A stretch of 64,000 bases of DNA from Pseudomonas arsenicoxydans (GTDB lineage Bacteria; Pseudomonadota; Gammaproteobacteria; Pseudomonadales; Pseudomonadaceae). This document shows, piece after piece, positions 8,825-17,492 of this stretch. Under the pieces are notes generated by a model. It made no database searches and was not told the DNA's origin. It was given only the letters and a program-made list of their open reading frames with translations. The position numbers were made by a program, and so were the translations under genes. The stretch spans positions 561,144 through 625,143 of the forward strand of contig NZ_RCZE01000002.1 of the NCBI RefSeq assembly GCF_006438915.1. The letters are read 5' to 3'. Every line of letters begins with the position of its first letter. Position 1 is the first letter of the stretch.

Positions 8825-9673
8825 CTAGTTAACCACCACCGTGCACGTAATCCCCGCCGCCAACAGCACACCCTCCGGCACTTCATCAATGTGAATCCGC
8901 ACCGGCACTCGCTGCGCCAGTCGTACCCAGTTGAACGTCGGGTTCACATCGGCAATCAGCTCGCGGCTTTGCGGGTTATCCCGGTCGTAGATGCCGCGAG
9001 AAATGCTCTCCACATGCCCCTTCAACACCTCGCCGCTCATCAATTGCATGTCGGCCTTATCGCCCACGCGCACATGCGGCAATTTGGTTTCTTCGAAGAA
9101 GCCATAGACCCAGAACGAGTTCATATCGACCACGGCCATTTTCGCTTCGCCGATGCGCGCGTAGTCGCCGCGATGCACGTTGAGGTTGGTCACGTACCCG
9201 TCCACCGCCGCCCGCACTTCGGTGCGTTTGAGGTTGAGTTCGGCGGCTTCGAGTTGCGCCTGAGCGTGTTGATAATCGGCCAGTGCCGAGTCGGCGATGT
9301 TGCTGGCGTCGTCGCGGTTTTCCCTGGAGATTACCAGGTTGTCCATGTCGGCACGGCGACGGGCGTTGACCTTGCGCATCTCCCACGTGGCCTTGCGTGA
9401 GGCGACCAGCGACTGCGCCTGCTTGACCGCGATGCGGTAGTGCTCGGGGTCGATCTGCATCAGCAAGTCGCCCTTCTTCACTTGTTGGTTGTCGCGCACC
9501 GGCACGTCCACCACTTCCCCGGTGACGTCGGCGGCGACGTTGATGATGTCGGCGCGCACCCGGCCGTCGCGGGTCCACGGGGTGTCCATGTAGTGCACCC
9601 ACAAGGTCCGGCCGATCCATAGCGCGAGGGCCAGCACCAGCAGGGTGGCGAGCAGGCTGAAAAGCTTTTTCAT
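8825..9673 (-). CDS. HlyD-family periplasmic adaptor (AaeA-like)
   Basis: 282 residues, the membrane fusion protein of a tripartite pump. It has one N-terminal membrane anchor (about 5-25), a biotin-lipoyl half with TGEVVDVPVRDNQQVKKGD, a coiled-coil hairpin (about 85-150), the second lipoyl half ending GYVTNLNVHRGDY, then a beta-barrel domain. It is short, like the AaeA/EmrA subgroup that partners FUSC permeases. It is the last gene of the operon running from 13770 to 8825 on this strand and should bridge the inner-membrane FUSC protein to the outer-membrane factor encoded first. Confidence 0.93.
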   Translation of the reverse strand: MKKLFSLLATLLVLALALWIGRTLWVHYMDTPWTRDGRVRADIINVAADVTGEVVDVPVRDNQQVKKGDLLMQIDPEHYRIAVKQAQSLVASRKATWEMRKVNARRRADMDNLVISRENRDDASNIADSALADYQHAQAQLEAAELNLKRTEVRAAVDGYVTNLNVHRGDYARIGEAKMAVVDMNSFWVYGFFEETKLPHVRVGDKADMQLMSGEVLKGHVESISRGIYDRDNPQSRELIADVNPTFNWVRLAQRVPVRIHIDEVPEGVLLAAGITCTVVVN

Positions 9674-9712
9674 CAGGGCCTTCTTCAGAGATAGAGAGTC
9701 AGTGATCGAGAG

Positions 9713-9919
9713 TCAACGGTAAACGGTCAGCGCCAGCGCGCCGAACAGACAGGTAAACAGGCTCAGGCGCAGCAGCGCCGGGTGCCAGAAGAAGCGGTAC
9801 AGGTCGAACCCGGACAAGAACCGGTCCAGCGCCCAGGCCAGTGCGGCGGCAATGAAAAACATCAGCGTCATGGTCGGCATGTATACGCCGTGGAAGGCGA
9901 TTTCACGAGGCATGTTCAA
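9713..9919 (-). CDS. DUF1656 small membrane protein (AaeX-like)
   Basis: 68 residues with two hydrophobic segments (about 13-30 and 48-66). The conserved start PREIAFHGVYMPTM is typical of DUF1656 proteins, which sit between FUSC and HlyD genes in aromatic-acid efflux operons. It overlaps the end of the FUSC gene by 17 bases, which suggests translational coupling. The role is unknown, possibly a small subunit of the pump. Confidence 0.9.
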   Translation of the reverse strand: MNMPREIAFHGVYMPTMTLMFFIAAALAWALDRFLSGFDLYRFFWHPALLRLSLFTCLFGALALTVYR

Positions 9920-12095
9920 GTCCTTGCGGCGCGGTTTTCGTGTAGGCCGCGAGCGGTGATTGCGGGTCCAGCAACGAGGTGCGAATGAAGTGCAGGTAGC
10001 TCTTCACCCGGCGCAAGGCCGAGGTGTCGAAGTGCGGTGCGAAAGGTTCGTCGGTGGCTTGCACACGGCTGATTGCATGGTCGACCGCAATCAAACTGCG
10101 CTCCAGATTGTTCTGGCTCGGTTGCAGGAACAGCCGCACCAGCGAGCGACCCATCACGCGGATCGCCTGGCGCCACGGTTGCGATTCGACGTAGGCCGGA
10201 TGCACTGGCAGAATCGCCTGTTCCTTGCGCAACTCGATGATCGCGTGGCCGACTTCCAGTACCACGAACATCCAGCGCAGCAAGTTCCGCTGTACTTGCG
10301 GCTGTCCCGCCGCGAGGCCGTACGCCTGATGCAGCAAGTCCCGCGTGCGGCTCTCAAAACTCGACGCCAAACCCTTGAGTTTGCCGCTGATCGCGTACAC
10401 CACTTGCCCGCGCAGGTCCTGCTCCAGCCGTCGCCACAACCAGCGGCTGTTCGGCGGCAGAATGATCGCCCCGGCCGCCGCGCACACCAGCATGCCGAGC
10501 ACCATGGCGATGTAGTCGTTGATGAAGGCGTAAGGGTTGTAGACCGTGAGGTTGTCCGGCACCGAACCGGTGCTGAAAAAGATCAGCAAGCCGAGGCCGA
10601 CACCGGCGTATTGCGGGCGTGACGTGAGGAACGAACCGAGCACGATCACCGGCGCGAGCATCACGCACAGCAGTGGAAAACCGTCGATCCACGGGAAGAT
10701 GAAAAACATCTCGACGAAACCGATCAGTGCGCCAAGGAACGTCCCGCAGGCCATCTGAAATGCCATGCGCTTCGGGTTCGGCGTGGCGGCGGAAAGGCCG
10801 ACAGTTGCCGCCGCAATCAAGGTCATCGTCGCGCCGCTGGGCCATGCGGTCGCCACCCAATAGCTGCCGAGCACCACCAGAATGAACGCCGCCCGAATCC
10901 CCGACGCCGCCGAGGCCATCCAGTTGGTTTGCGGGGTGAACGGCTCGTCCCATTGCTCGCGCGCATGGCTGTGATCGGCCAGCGAAGCGTGGGTCTGTGC
11001 GTAACTGTGCAGGTCGTCGACGAAGCGATAAAGCAACTCGTACGCGGTGTGGAAATCCAGCAGCTCGGCGTCGCTCGGGTTGCTCTCCTGAAAGGTCGCC
11101 CGCAAGCGGCGAACCCGCGCCGGCAAGCCTTCTTTATAAGCGCTCAACTCGACGACCAAACGTGCCGCGTCTGCGTCGGTCAGGGCGCGTCCACTGAAAC
11201 CGTCGAGCACTTGCGCCAGGTCCTGCAAACCCGGTTTGATCGCAGCGACCGCAGGCTCGGCACCGCAGCTGCGCAAGCGTTCGAGCAACTGATGCAAGGC
11301 GTTGAAGCGGGTGGTGATGCCCATGAACTCGCTGTTCAAACGATTGAGCCGACCGTTGCGCCGACGCATGTGTGGGTCTTCGAACACGGTCACGCTGCGC
11401 AAGCCTTCCAGCCCCACCGCCTCAGCGATGAAGCGCACGTTGCTCGCTTCAAAAGCCTCCCGTTTGCTGCGACCGCGCAAGCCATCGGTGACGAACAAGG
11501 CGAACACGCCGAAGCGCTGATATAAGGCGTTGCGCATCGCCGCGCTGGCGGTTTGCGGCAGGATCGCAGCGCTGACCAGCGTCGAGCAGAGAATACCCAG
11601 GGAGATTTCCAGCACACGCCAAACGGCGGCCATGAACGCGCCGTCCGGGTGCGCCAGCGCTGGCAAACCGACCATCGCCGCGGTGTACCCGGCCAACACA
11701 AAACCGTAGGCGCGAAAGTTGCGATACCGCGTCGCACCCGCCGAGCAGATACCGACCCAGATCGCCAGCGAGCCGAGGAACAGTTCAGTGTTTTGCGCGA
11801 ACAAGGCAATCAGCGCGACCATCACCGCCGAGCCGGTCAAGGTGCCGAGAAAGCGGTAAAAACTCTTGGCGAACACCTGACCACTTTGCGGCTGCATGAC
11901 AATGAACACGGTGATCATCGCCGTGCGCGGTTGCGGCAACTCCAGGCGCATCGCCAGCCACAAGGTCAGGAAGGCAGCGAACAACACCTTGAAGATGTAG
12001 ACCCAGGTCACGCCGTCGCTGCGGGCCCAGTCGAACAAGCCCCGGCGCCATTCAAGGGAGTACAGCCAGCGCAAAGGTGCGGGCAAGGGCGTCAT
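9903..12095 (-). CDS. FUSC family inner-membrane efflux protein (AaeB-like)
   Basis: 730 residues. It has two repeats of a roughly six-helix membrane bundle (first about 30-180, second about 365-500), each followed by a cytoplasmic helical part, which is the architecture of AaeB/YccS-type FUSC proteins that export p-hydroxybenzoate and similar aromatic acids. The frame stays open to 12215, but that extension is translated REP sequence. Three ATGs in a row lie at 12101, 12098 and 12095, and AGGA five bases before the third makes 12095 the likely start. The neighbours supply the adaptor, DUF1656 subunit and outer-membrane channel. Confidence 0.92.
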   Translation of the reverse strand: MTPLPAPLRWLYSLEWRRGLFDWARSDGVTWVYIFKVLFAAFLTLWLAMRLELPQPRTAMITVFIVMQPQSGQVFAKSFYRFLGTLTGSAVMVALIALFAQNTELFLGSLAIWVGICSAGATRYRNFRAYGFVLAGYTAAMVGLPALAHPDGAFMAAVWRVLEISLGILCSTLVSAAILPQTASAAMRNALYQRFGVFALFVTDGLRGRSKREAFEASNVRFIAEAVGLEGLRSVTVFEDPHMRRRNGRLNRLNSEFMGITTRFNALHQLLERLRSCGAEPAVAAIKPGLQDLAQVLDGFSGRALTDADAARLVVELSAYKEGLPARVRRLRATFQESNPSDAELLDFHTAYELLYRFVDDLHSYAQTHASLADHSHAREQWDEPFTPQTNWMASAASGIRAAFILVVLGSYWVATAWPSGATMTLIAAATVGLSAATPNPKRMAFQMACGTFLGALIGFVEMFFIFPWIDGFPLLCVMLAPVIVLGSFLTSRPQYAGVGLGLLIFFSTGSVPDNLTVYNPYAFINDYIAMVLGMLVCAAAGAIILPPNSRWLWRRLEQDLRGQVVYAISGKLKGLASSFESRTRDLLHQAYGLAAGQPQVQRNLLRWMFVVLEVGHAIIELRKEQAILPVHPAYVESQPWRQAIRVMGRSLVRLFLQPSQNNLERSLIAVDHAISRVQATDEPFAPHFDTSALRRVKSYLHFIRTSLLDPQSPLAAYTKTAPQGLEHAS

Positions 12096-12130
12096 CATCA
12101 TCCTGGAAGAATGTGTGGAAAAAGAGATTC

Positions 12131-12243
12131 TGTGGCGAGCGAGCTTGCTCGCGCTGGGCTGCGAAGCGGCCCCAAAATTCTGACAACCATTGCTGATTTT
12201 GTGAGTGCTGCGCACTCAAGCGGGAGCAAGCTCCCTCGCCACA
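12131..12243. repeat. REP doublet inside the efflux operon
   Basis: Inverted arms TGTGGCGAGCGAGCTTGCTC and the near-complement ending CTCCCTCGCCACA lie between the outer-membrane factor gene and the FUSC gene. The element could tune relative transcript levels within the operon. Confidence 0.85.
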
Positions 12244-12270
12244 AATATGGGCGTGCCTGACAGATCTTGG

Positions 12271-13770
12271 TCACTTGAGGAGGCTCGGGGTTTTCGGGGC
12301 CTGGGTTTGTATGGCGGTCGGCACATCATTACCCGCACCCAGCCCGCCACCCAACGCCGTCACCAGTTCGGCATGAGCACTCAACCGCGCCGCCTGCACC
12401 TGCTGCTGCACCTGCTGTTGCTTGAACAACAACGTCTGCGCGTTCAGCACATTGAGGTAGTCAGTCAGCCCGCGTTGATAGGCGATCATTGCAATGTCAT
12501 AGGTCTTCTGCGCCGTGGCCACGGACTCGGCGGCGAAGGCCTGCTGCTTGTCCATGGACTCGCGGCGGATCAACTGGTCGGAGATGCTTTTCAGTGCATT
12601 GACCAGCGTCTGGTTGTACTTGGCGACGGCGATGTCATACCCCGCCGACGCTTCGCCCAACTCCGAGCGCAAACGCCCGCCATCGAAGATCGGCAACGAG
12701 ATCGCGGGGCCAACGCTGTAGTTGAGTTTCTTGCCGGTCAAAAACTCCAGCGCGCCACCGCCGGTGGCCATGTAGCCGAGACTGCCGACCAGGTCGACGT
12801 TGGGATAAAAACCGGCGTGGGCGACATCGATGCCCCGCGCCTGCGCCGCCACCTGCCAGCGACTGGCAACCACGTCCGGGCGTTGTCCGAGCAACTGCGC
12901 AGGCAATGACGACGGCAGTTTCAGTGCCGCGCCCAACGACAGCGTTGGCCGCTGCAATTGCGCGCCCTCGCCCGGCCCCTTGCCGGCGAGGGCCGCGAGC
13001 TGGTTGCGGCTGAGGGCGATTTCTTCGTCCAGTGCATCGATCTGGCGATGGGTTTCCGGCAACGGCGTTTGTGCCTGACTGACTTCAAAGTGCGTGCCGA
13101 TGCCACCGTTCAGACGCTTCTGTGCGAGGTCGAGAATCTGCTGTTGCTGCTGCAGCGTCGCCTCGACGATGTCGCGCTGGGCGTAATGCAACGACAGTTC
13201 GATGTAGGCGCGCACGATGTTGTTCTGCAATTCGAGCTGCGCCAGACGCGCTTCGGCGGCGCTCATGTGCGCCATGTCCACGGCACGCTCGGTGGCATTG
13301 CTTTCGCGGCCCCAGAGGTCCAGCGCATAGCGGAAGCCCAGCGCGGCGTTGTTGTCCCAAGTGGTCGTGTTGGCCAACTCGCCCGGCCCGTAGAACTGAT
13401 CGGTGGGCCAGTTGTGGCGCTTGAGGGTGGATTCGCCATTGATCTGCAATGACTCGGCGGACTCGGCAATGCCGGCCATCGATTTGGCCTGACGCACCCG
13501 CGCCGCCGCCATGGCCATGCTCGGGCTGCCTTGCACGGCGAGGTCGATCCAGCGGTTCAGTTGCGGGTCGCCATAGGCCTGCCACCATTGAGCGGTGGGC
13601 CAGTGCGCGTCTTGCGCCGCGTGTTGAATGGCTTCGTCGGTGGCCAGGGAATCGGCCTCCAGTGCCTTGCCCTGCGGGGCAATGCCTGCGGTACCGATGC
13701 AGCCGCTGATTGCCAGGGTTAAAGCCAAAACACTGAGCGTCTGAAGCGCTCTGCTGATGCGACGCGGCAC
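12271..13770 (-). CDS. Outer-membrane efflux lipoprotein, NodT/OprM family
   Basis: 499 residues. The signal peptide ends in a lipobox (LAISGC, Cys24). The mature part shows the duplicated outer-membrane efflux protein repeat: helices around WWQAYGDPQLN and GSPSMAMAAARVRQAKSM in the first half, and YFPNVDLVGSLGYM and VGPAISLPIFDGGRLR in the second. It forms the trimeric exit duct for the FUSC/HlyD pump encoded downstream. It is the first gene of the operon, 348 bases from the divergent LysR gene, with a large REP cluster between them. Confidence 0.93.
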   Translation of the reverse strand: MPRRISRALQTLSVLALTLAISGCIGTAGIAPQGKALEADSLATDEAIQHAAQDAHWPTAQWWQAYGDPQLNRWIDLAVQGSPSMAMAAARVRQAKSMAGIAESAESLQINGESTLKRHNWPTDQFYGPGELANTTTWDNNAALGFRYALDLWGRESNATERAVDMAHMSAAEARLAQLELQNNIVRAYIELSLHYAQRDIVEATLQQQQQILDLAQKRLNGGIGTHFEVSQAQTPLPETHRQIDALDEEIALSRNQLAALAGKGPGEGAQLQRPTLSLGAALKLPSSLPAQLLGQRPDVVASRWQVAAQARGIDVAHAGFYPNVDLVGSLGYMATGGGALEFLTGKKLNYSVGPAISLPIFDGGRLRSELGEASAGYDIAVAKYNQTLVNALKSISDQLIRRESMDKQQAFAAESVATAQKTYDIAMIAYQRGLTDYLNVLNAQTLLFKQQQVQQQVQAARLSAHAELVTALGGGLGAGNDVPTAIQTQAPKTPSLLK

Positions 13771-13806
13771 TGCTGAGATTTCCTGAAATAGGGGAAGTAC
13801 GAAATC

Positions 13807-13973
13807 CTGTAGGAGCCGGGCTTTTGTGGCGAGGAGGCTTGCCCCCGTTGGGTTGCGAAGCGACCCTAAATCCGGTCACTGCGTTCTTCAATCAGAATGC
13901 GGCGACTTCTTTACGACTGCTTCGCAGCCGAACGGGGGCAAGCCCCCTCGCCACAGGAGCCCGGCTCCTACAG
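13807..13973. repeat. Nested REP cluster
   Basis: Outer arms CTGTAGGAGCCGGGCT (13807-13822) and its complement (13958-13973) enclose a GTGGCGAGG...CCTCGCCAC doublet. Two REP families are nested in the promoter interval between the pump operon and its LysR gene. Confidence 0.85.
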
Positions 13974-14118
13974 TGGCGCAATTCTAGGGGCCGGCCTGTA
14001 CGGCGATAAGCTGGGATTCTTGTGAATCTTTGTTACCGTTAGCGCGATAATCCCTTGGTCGGGGTCTCAGACCTTGAAACCTTGTGTCACAATTTGCCAT
14101 CTCCCTTGAGAGCACCCC

Positions 14119-15087
14119 ATGGACACTTTGCAAAACATGCGCGCCTTCAGTTACGTGGCCGAGGCCGGCAGCTTCACCGCCGCCGCCGTGCAACTGGACA
14201 CCACCACCGCCAACGTCTCGCGCGCGGTCTCCAACCTGGAAGCCCACCTGCAAACCCGCCTGCTCAACCGCACCACCCGCCGCATCGCCCTGACCGAAGC
14301 CGGCAAGCGCTACCTGTTGCGCTGCGAGCAGATCCTCGCGTACGTCGAAGAAGCCGAAGCCGAGGCCAGCGACGCCCACGCGCGGCCGGCCGGGCAGCTC
14401 AAGGTGCACACCATGACCGGCATCGGCCAGCACTTCGTGATCGACGCCATCGCCCGTTATCGCAAGACGCACCCGGACGTGACCTTCGACCTGACCATGG
14501 CCAACCGCGTGCCGGACCTGCTCGACGAGGGCTACGACGTGTCCATCGTCCTCGCCAGCGAACTGCCGGACTCGGGCTTCGTGTCTCAGCGGCTGGGCAT
14601 CACTTACAGCATCGTCTGCGCCTCGCCGGCGTACGTGAAAGCCAACGGTTGCGCGCAAAAGCCCAGCGATTTGCTGAACCACATGTGCCTGCGCCTGGTA
14701 AGCCCGGTGATCCCGCTGGAGAAATGGGCCTTCGACGGCCCGGAAGGCCAGGAGACCGTGACCATCAACAGTTCACCGTTTCTGGTGAACTCGGCGGACG
14801 CGATGAAAACCGCGATCACCAGCGGCATGGGTGTTGGCGTGCTGCCGGTGTATGCGGCGATTGAAGGCTTGCGCAACGGCTCGCTGGTGCGGGTGATGCC
14901 GAACTACCGCTCGCAAGAACTGAATCTGTATGCGATCTACCCTTCTCGGCAATATCTCGACGCGAAGATCAAGACGTGGGTCGAGTACTTGCGCGGCTCG
15001 TTGCCGGAGATTCTGGCGGCGCATCAGGCGGAATTGGCGGCGTATGAATTGAGCGGGAGTTTGGGCGGGGTTCGGGTGGCGAACTGA
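14119..15087 (+). CDS. LysR-type regulator of the adjacent efflux operon (AaeR-like)
   Basis: 322 residues. The N-terminal winged helix (about 1-62) contains MRAFSYVAEAGSFTAAA and LLNRTTRRIALTEAG. A two-lobed ligand domain follows (about 90-295). It is divergent from the FUSC/HlyD/OprM operon, the usual arrangement of AaeR-like regulators that respond to aromatic carboxylates. The link to that operon is inferred from position. The sequence right after its stop codon (15088-15195) is duplicated at about 16545-16655. Confidence 0.9.
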   Translation: MDTLQNMRAFSYVAEAGSFTAAAVQLDTTTANVSRAVSNLEAHLQTRLLNRTTRRIALTEAGKRYLLRCEQILAYVEEAEAEASDAHARPAGQLKVHTMTGIGQHFVIDAIARYRKTHPDVTFDLTMANRVPDLLDEGYDVSIVLASELPDSGFVSQRLGITYSIVCASPAYVKANGCAQKPSDLLNHMCLRLVSPVIPLEKWAFDGPEGQETVTINSSPFLVNSADAMKTAITSGMGVGVLPVYAAIEGLRNGSLVRVMPNYRSQELNLYAIYPSRQYLDAKIKTWVEYLRGSLPEILAAHQAELAAYELSGSLGGVRVAN

Positions 15088-15380
15088 TCTCACGGTCCTA
15101 CAGACGCGCTGATTTTGGGGAAGGATTCCGACGCGTTCTGTCGGTTGTTGGGTCAGACGGGAAATGGGTAGGCTTTGGTTGTCGCTGGCACTTCAGCGAT
15201 CAGGCCTGGAAACCTGATAAATACGTCAACAGCTCATGGCATACTGCGGCGCTTTTTCTGCACGCATTTCTTTGTTATGGCGGCTGTGCGCGGGAGACCT
15301 TCGGGTCTGCCGGGTTTTGGCGGATTTATCCGGTTTTCCAGCCTGCGCACGGCTGCCACCCTTTCGTCTGGAAGCGAAAA
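15088..15380 (+). promoter_or_regulatory. Long folded leader of the DUF6124 gene with a three-way-junction-like element
   Basis: No ORF is convincing here. Small hairpins occur at 15128-15144 (CCGAC/GTCGG) and 15200-15217 (TCAGG/CCTGA). A large element closes at 15279-15291 with 15345-15357: 13 pairs, two of them G-U. It holds two inner hairpins, AGACC-TTCG-GGTCT (15295-15308) and CGGA-TTTA-TCCG (15321-15332). The coding start lies 23 bases beyond. It could be a cis-regulatory RNA or a DNA-level structure. Confidence 0.6.
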
Positions 15381-15806
15381 ATGGCGGCTCCAATAAATAC
15401 GCCAATGAGTAACGCCCGAATGATCAAAGAAACCCCGAACCCTCCAGATACCGACGACGTTTCCCCTTACGAATCCGTCGATTCCAAAAAATTCCACGAC
15501 GCCGCCGAACGCGCGCTGAATCACTACCTCAACCCCGCGGCCCTGAAGTCACCGCCCACCCGTAAACCCAGCACCATGTTTCTCCTTGCACCGGACCTCA
15601 AAGACGAAGACCTGCTGGCCCACACCTGCGAGTCCCTGGCCCAGGCCAGCGTAATGGCCGGCGATTTTGCCGCCTACCTGGAAGGCCCGCACCGCAACAC
15701 CGCCATGGCCATCCAGCAAATCGTCATGCTCGCCGAACTGGCCGCGAACCGGATGATGGACAACCTGGAACTGCCCAAACCCACACCCCACCGCTGCCCC
15801 CAGTAA
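15381..15806 (+). CDS. DUF6124 family protein
   Basis: Up to 141 residues, small and soluble. The recognisable family part begins around MIKETPNPPDTDDVSPYES and ends with AIQQIVMLAELAANRMMDNLEL, a predicted helical tail. From memory these proteins are almost restricted to Pseudomonas, occur as several paralogues per genome, and have no known function. ATG 15381 has GGAAG six bases upstream. ATG 15420 would begin exactly at the family core, so either is possible. The gene sits directly behind a folded leader, and a decayed copy of its last third lies at 16660-16758. Confidence 0.75.
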   Translation: MAAPINTPMSNARMIKETPNPPDTDDVSPYESVDSKKFHDAAERALNHYLNPAALKSPPTRKPSTMFLLAPDLKDEDLLAHTCESLAQASVMAGDFAAYLEGPHRNTAMAIQQIVMLAELAANRMMDNLELPKPTPHRCPQ

Positions 15807-15819
15807 AAAACCAATCCCC

Positions 15820-15903
15820 TGGGGGAGCGAGCCTGCTCGCGATAGTTCTGTGTCAGCCGACATTGATGTCGCCCAAAACGCCGCAATCGCGGGCAAGCTC
15901 CCA
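15820..15903. repeat. Diverged REP doublet
   Basis: GGGGGAGCGAGCCTGCTCGCGAT and ATCGCGGGCAAGCTCCC face each other with several mismatches downstream of the DUF6124 gene. It is followed by an AT-rich stretch up to the next gene. Confidence 0.7.
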
Positions 15904-16070
15904 CCAAAAGCACCTGAAACTCAGTATATAAAAAGTCAAACCAACTGATCTAACGCCTTTTATATTTCAATCCATTATAAAAACCTGCCAGTTATGACAG
16001 TAGACGCCCTACCCCTGGAGATGGAGAATTTGATATGCAGGCTCTAAATTAACGCTGAAGGAACGCGCAA

Positions 16071-16544
16071 ATGAATGAAGAACATCGATGGGAAAACCCC
16101 AACGCCGTGTCTGGCACCCTAACTACTGTGCCCCTTTCTGGAATCGGACCACTTGAAGCGTCTGCTTTTCGATTTGTAACCAATAAGCAGTTGGTTTTGT
16201 TTTCTGCCAGACAGGAAACTGAGTTAGGCATATACAGCCATGTACACTTCGAGTTCCCCTTCGATATTGAAAATGGACGTTACGACTTCACCAAAACGGG
16301 CTTGATCTCGCCGCCACTTCTTGCTCGAGTATGGAATAACGGAAACGCTTTCCGCCCATTTATCTCTAACCCTGACGTCGGATATATCGATATCGATTTC
16401 GACAGCGTTAACGGTATTTTGAATGCCCAATTCAGTTTCGGTTTTAACGGCGAAATCACTGAAAGTACTGGCCAGATCAAGAATGGTGCCGGCATGGAGT
16501 ATATGAAAACGAAACAGGTGCGGGGTGGGCGGCTGCTGAACTGA
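16071..16544 (+). CDS. Hypothetical protein in an AT-rich island
   Basis: 157 residues, not recognised. No signal peptide or membrane helix is visible. The middle part is beta-rich (YSHVHFEFPFDIENGRYDF, IDIDFDSVNGILNAQFSFGF), suggesting a small beta-sandwich or lipocalin-like fold. AAGGA lies ahead of the ATG. Its base composition is clearly lower in GC than its surroundings, which suggests a horizontally acquired or orphan gene. From the stop codon onward the DNA repeats the segment found after the LysR gene stop (15088). Confidence 0.55.
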   Translation: MNEEHRWENPNAVSGTLTTVPLSGIGPLEASAFRFVTNKQLVLFSARQETELGIYSHVHFEFPFDIENGRYDFTKTGLISPPLLARVWNNGNAFRPFISNPDVGYIDIDFDSVNGILNAQFSFGFNGEITESTGQIKNGAGMEYMKTKQVRGGRLLN

Positions 16545-16655
16545 TTTCACCCTCCTACAGACGCGGTGATTTTTGGGGAATGTTTCCGACGGGTTCTGTC
16601 GGTTGTTGGGGCAGACGGAAATGGGTAGGTCTTGTGGGTCGCTGGCATTTCATCG
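16545..16655 (+). repeat. Second copy of the DUF6124 leader's upstream part
   Basis: The segment from the stop codon through CCTACAGACGCG, CCGAC/GTCGG, GGTCAGACGG-like and GTCGCTGGCA matches 15085-15195 with scattered differences. The large three-way-junction part of the leader (15279-15357) is absent from this copy. Confidence 0.8.
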
Positions 16656-16659
16656 GCAC

Positions 16660-16758
16660 AAGGCGATGGCGATCAAGCAGATCGTCATGCTGGCGGAGCA
16701 GGCAGCGAACCGGATGATGGATAACCTCGAACTGCCAAAACCCACGACGCACCGCTAA
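16660..16758 (+). pseudogene. DUF6124 remnant (C-terminal third only)
   Basis: The frame encodes AMAIKQIVMLAEQAANRMMD and then NLELPKPTTHR, matching the end of the intact DUF6124 protein (AMAIQQIVMLAELAANRMMD). It is joined directly to a truncated copy of the leader, so the first two thirds of the gene are deleted and no proper start remains. Confidence 0.8.
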
Positions 16759-16782
16759 CTCCCCGGCAGAAATCCATCCCCC

Positions 16783-16872
16783 TGTAGGAGTGAGCCTGCT
16801 CGCGATGACGGTGAGTCAGTCGGCTTCACTGTTGAATGTGAGTCCGCTATCGCGAGCAGGCTCACTCCTACA
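16783..16872. repeat. REP doublet (GTAGGAGTGAGCCTGCTCGCGAT type)
   Basis: Perfect 24-base arms at 16783-16806 and 16849-16872. Confidence 0.9.
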
Positions 16873-16911
16873 ATTGGATGGGGTACATCTGCTAGGGATT
16901 GGTTGGCTGTT

Positions 16912-17492
16912 AGGCCGCTATCGCTGGCAAGCCAGCTCCCACAGTTTGATCTGGGTACATCTGATGGAGAATGGTCGGCTGTCAGGCCGCCATCGCTGGC
17001 AAGCCAGGCTCCTACAATAAATCGGCGTACAGCCGTTGCTTCTCACCACTCAACAGGCCGAGCGTTAGCTCGCCTGCAGCTTTTGATCTGCCCGCCCCCT
17101 CGGAAGGCTGAGTGGAGGTGTTCATCCGGGGAGTGGCGCGCAGCGCCGTTCGACGCAGTCGAACACGCTGCATGTAGGTCGTAGCGAAGCAGACCGGAGG
17201 GCAGTGTCCCCGGATGGATACCGGAGCGAAGGAACGCCGAGCCTAGGCGAGGGGCCGGACGCTCGGGGCGAGACCTTTGGTTACTTTGGGGCGTTTGCCA
17301 AAGTGACACGCCGTAAGGGCGGAACCATTAGTGGCCGTTACCGCAGGAATGGATATGTACACCGAGGAAGAGAATGGTCGTCTGTCAGGCCGCCATCGCT
17401 GGCAAGCCAGGCTCCCACAGTTTGATCTGGGTACATCTGATGGAGAATGGTCGTCTCTCAGGACGCCATCGTGAGCAGGCTCACTCCTACAG
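16912..17492. repeat. 72-base direct repeats interrupted by a dispersed element
   Basis: The unit AGGCCGCCATCGCTGGCAAG... plus the spacer CAGTTTGATCTGGGTACATC... recurs in the same orientation at 16912, 16984, 17387 and, diverged, 17460. Between the second and third copies lies an unrelated roughly 330-base block (17036-17369). The region from 16759 to 17590 holds no convincing gene. Confidence 0.75.
17036..17350. repeat. Dispersed Pseudomonas repeat element, non-coding
   Basis: The block contains short inverted repeats (GTTCGACGCAGTCGAAC around 17149-17165, TTTGGCAAACGCC-type around 17290-17305) and the phrases GGAGCGAAGGAACGCCGAGCC and AAGGGCGGAACCATTAG. I recall these as parts of a widespread Pseudomonas intergenic repeat. 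The ORFs across it have no family features and are likely spurious. Confidence 0.6.

Noticed and set aside
17036..17350. Protein-coding gene in the dispersed repeat
   Set aside because: Several frames are open by chance; no RBS or family pattern and the DNA itself is repetitive.
16912..17492. CRISPR array
   Set aside because: The repeat units have near-identical spacers and are REP-type; no cas genes; only four copies.
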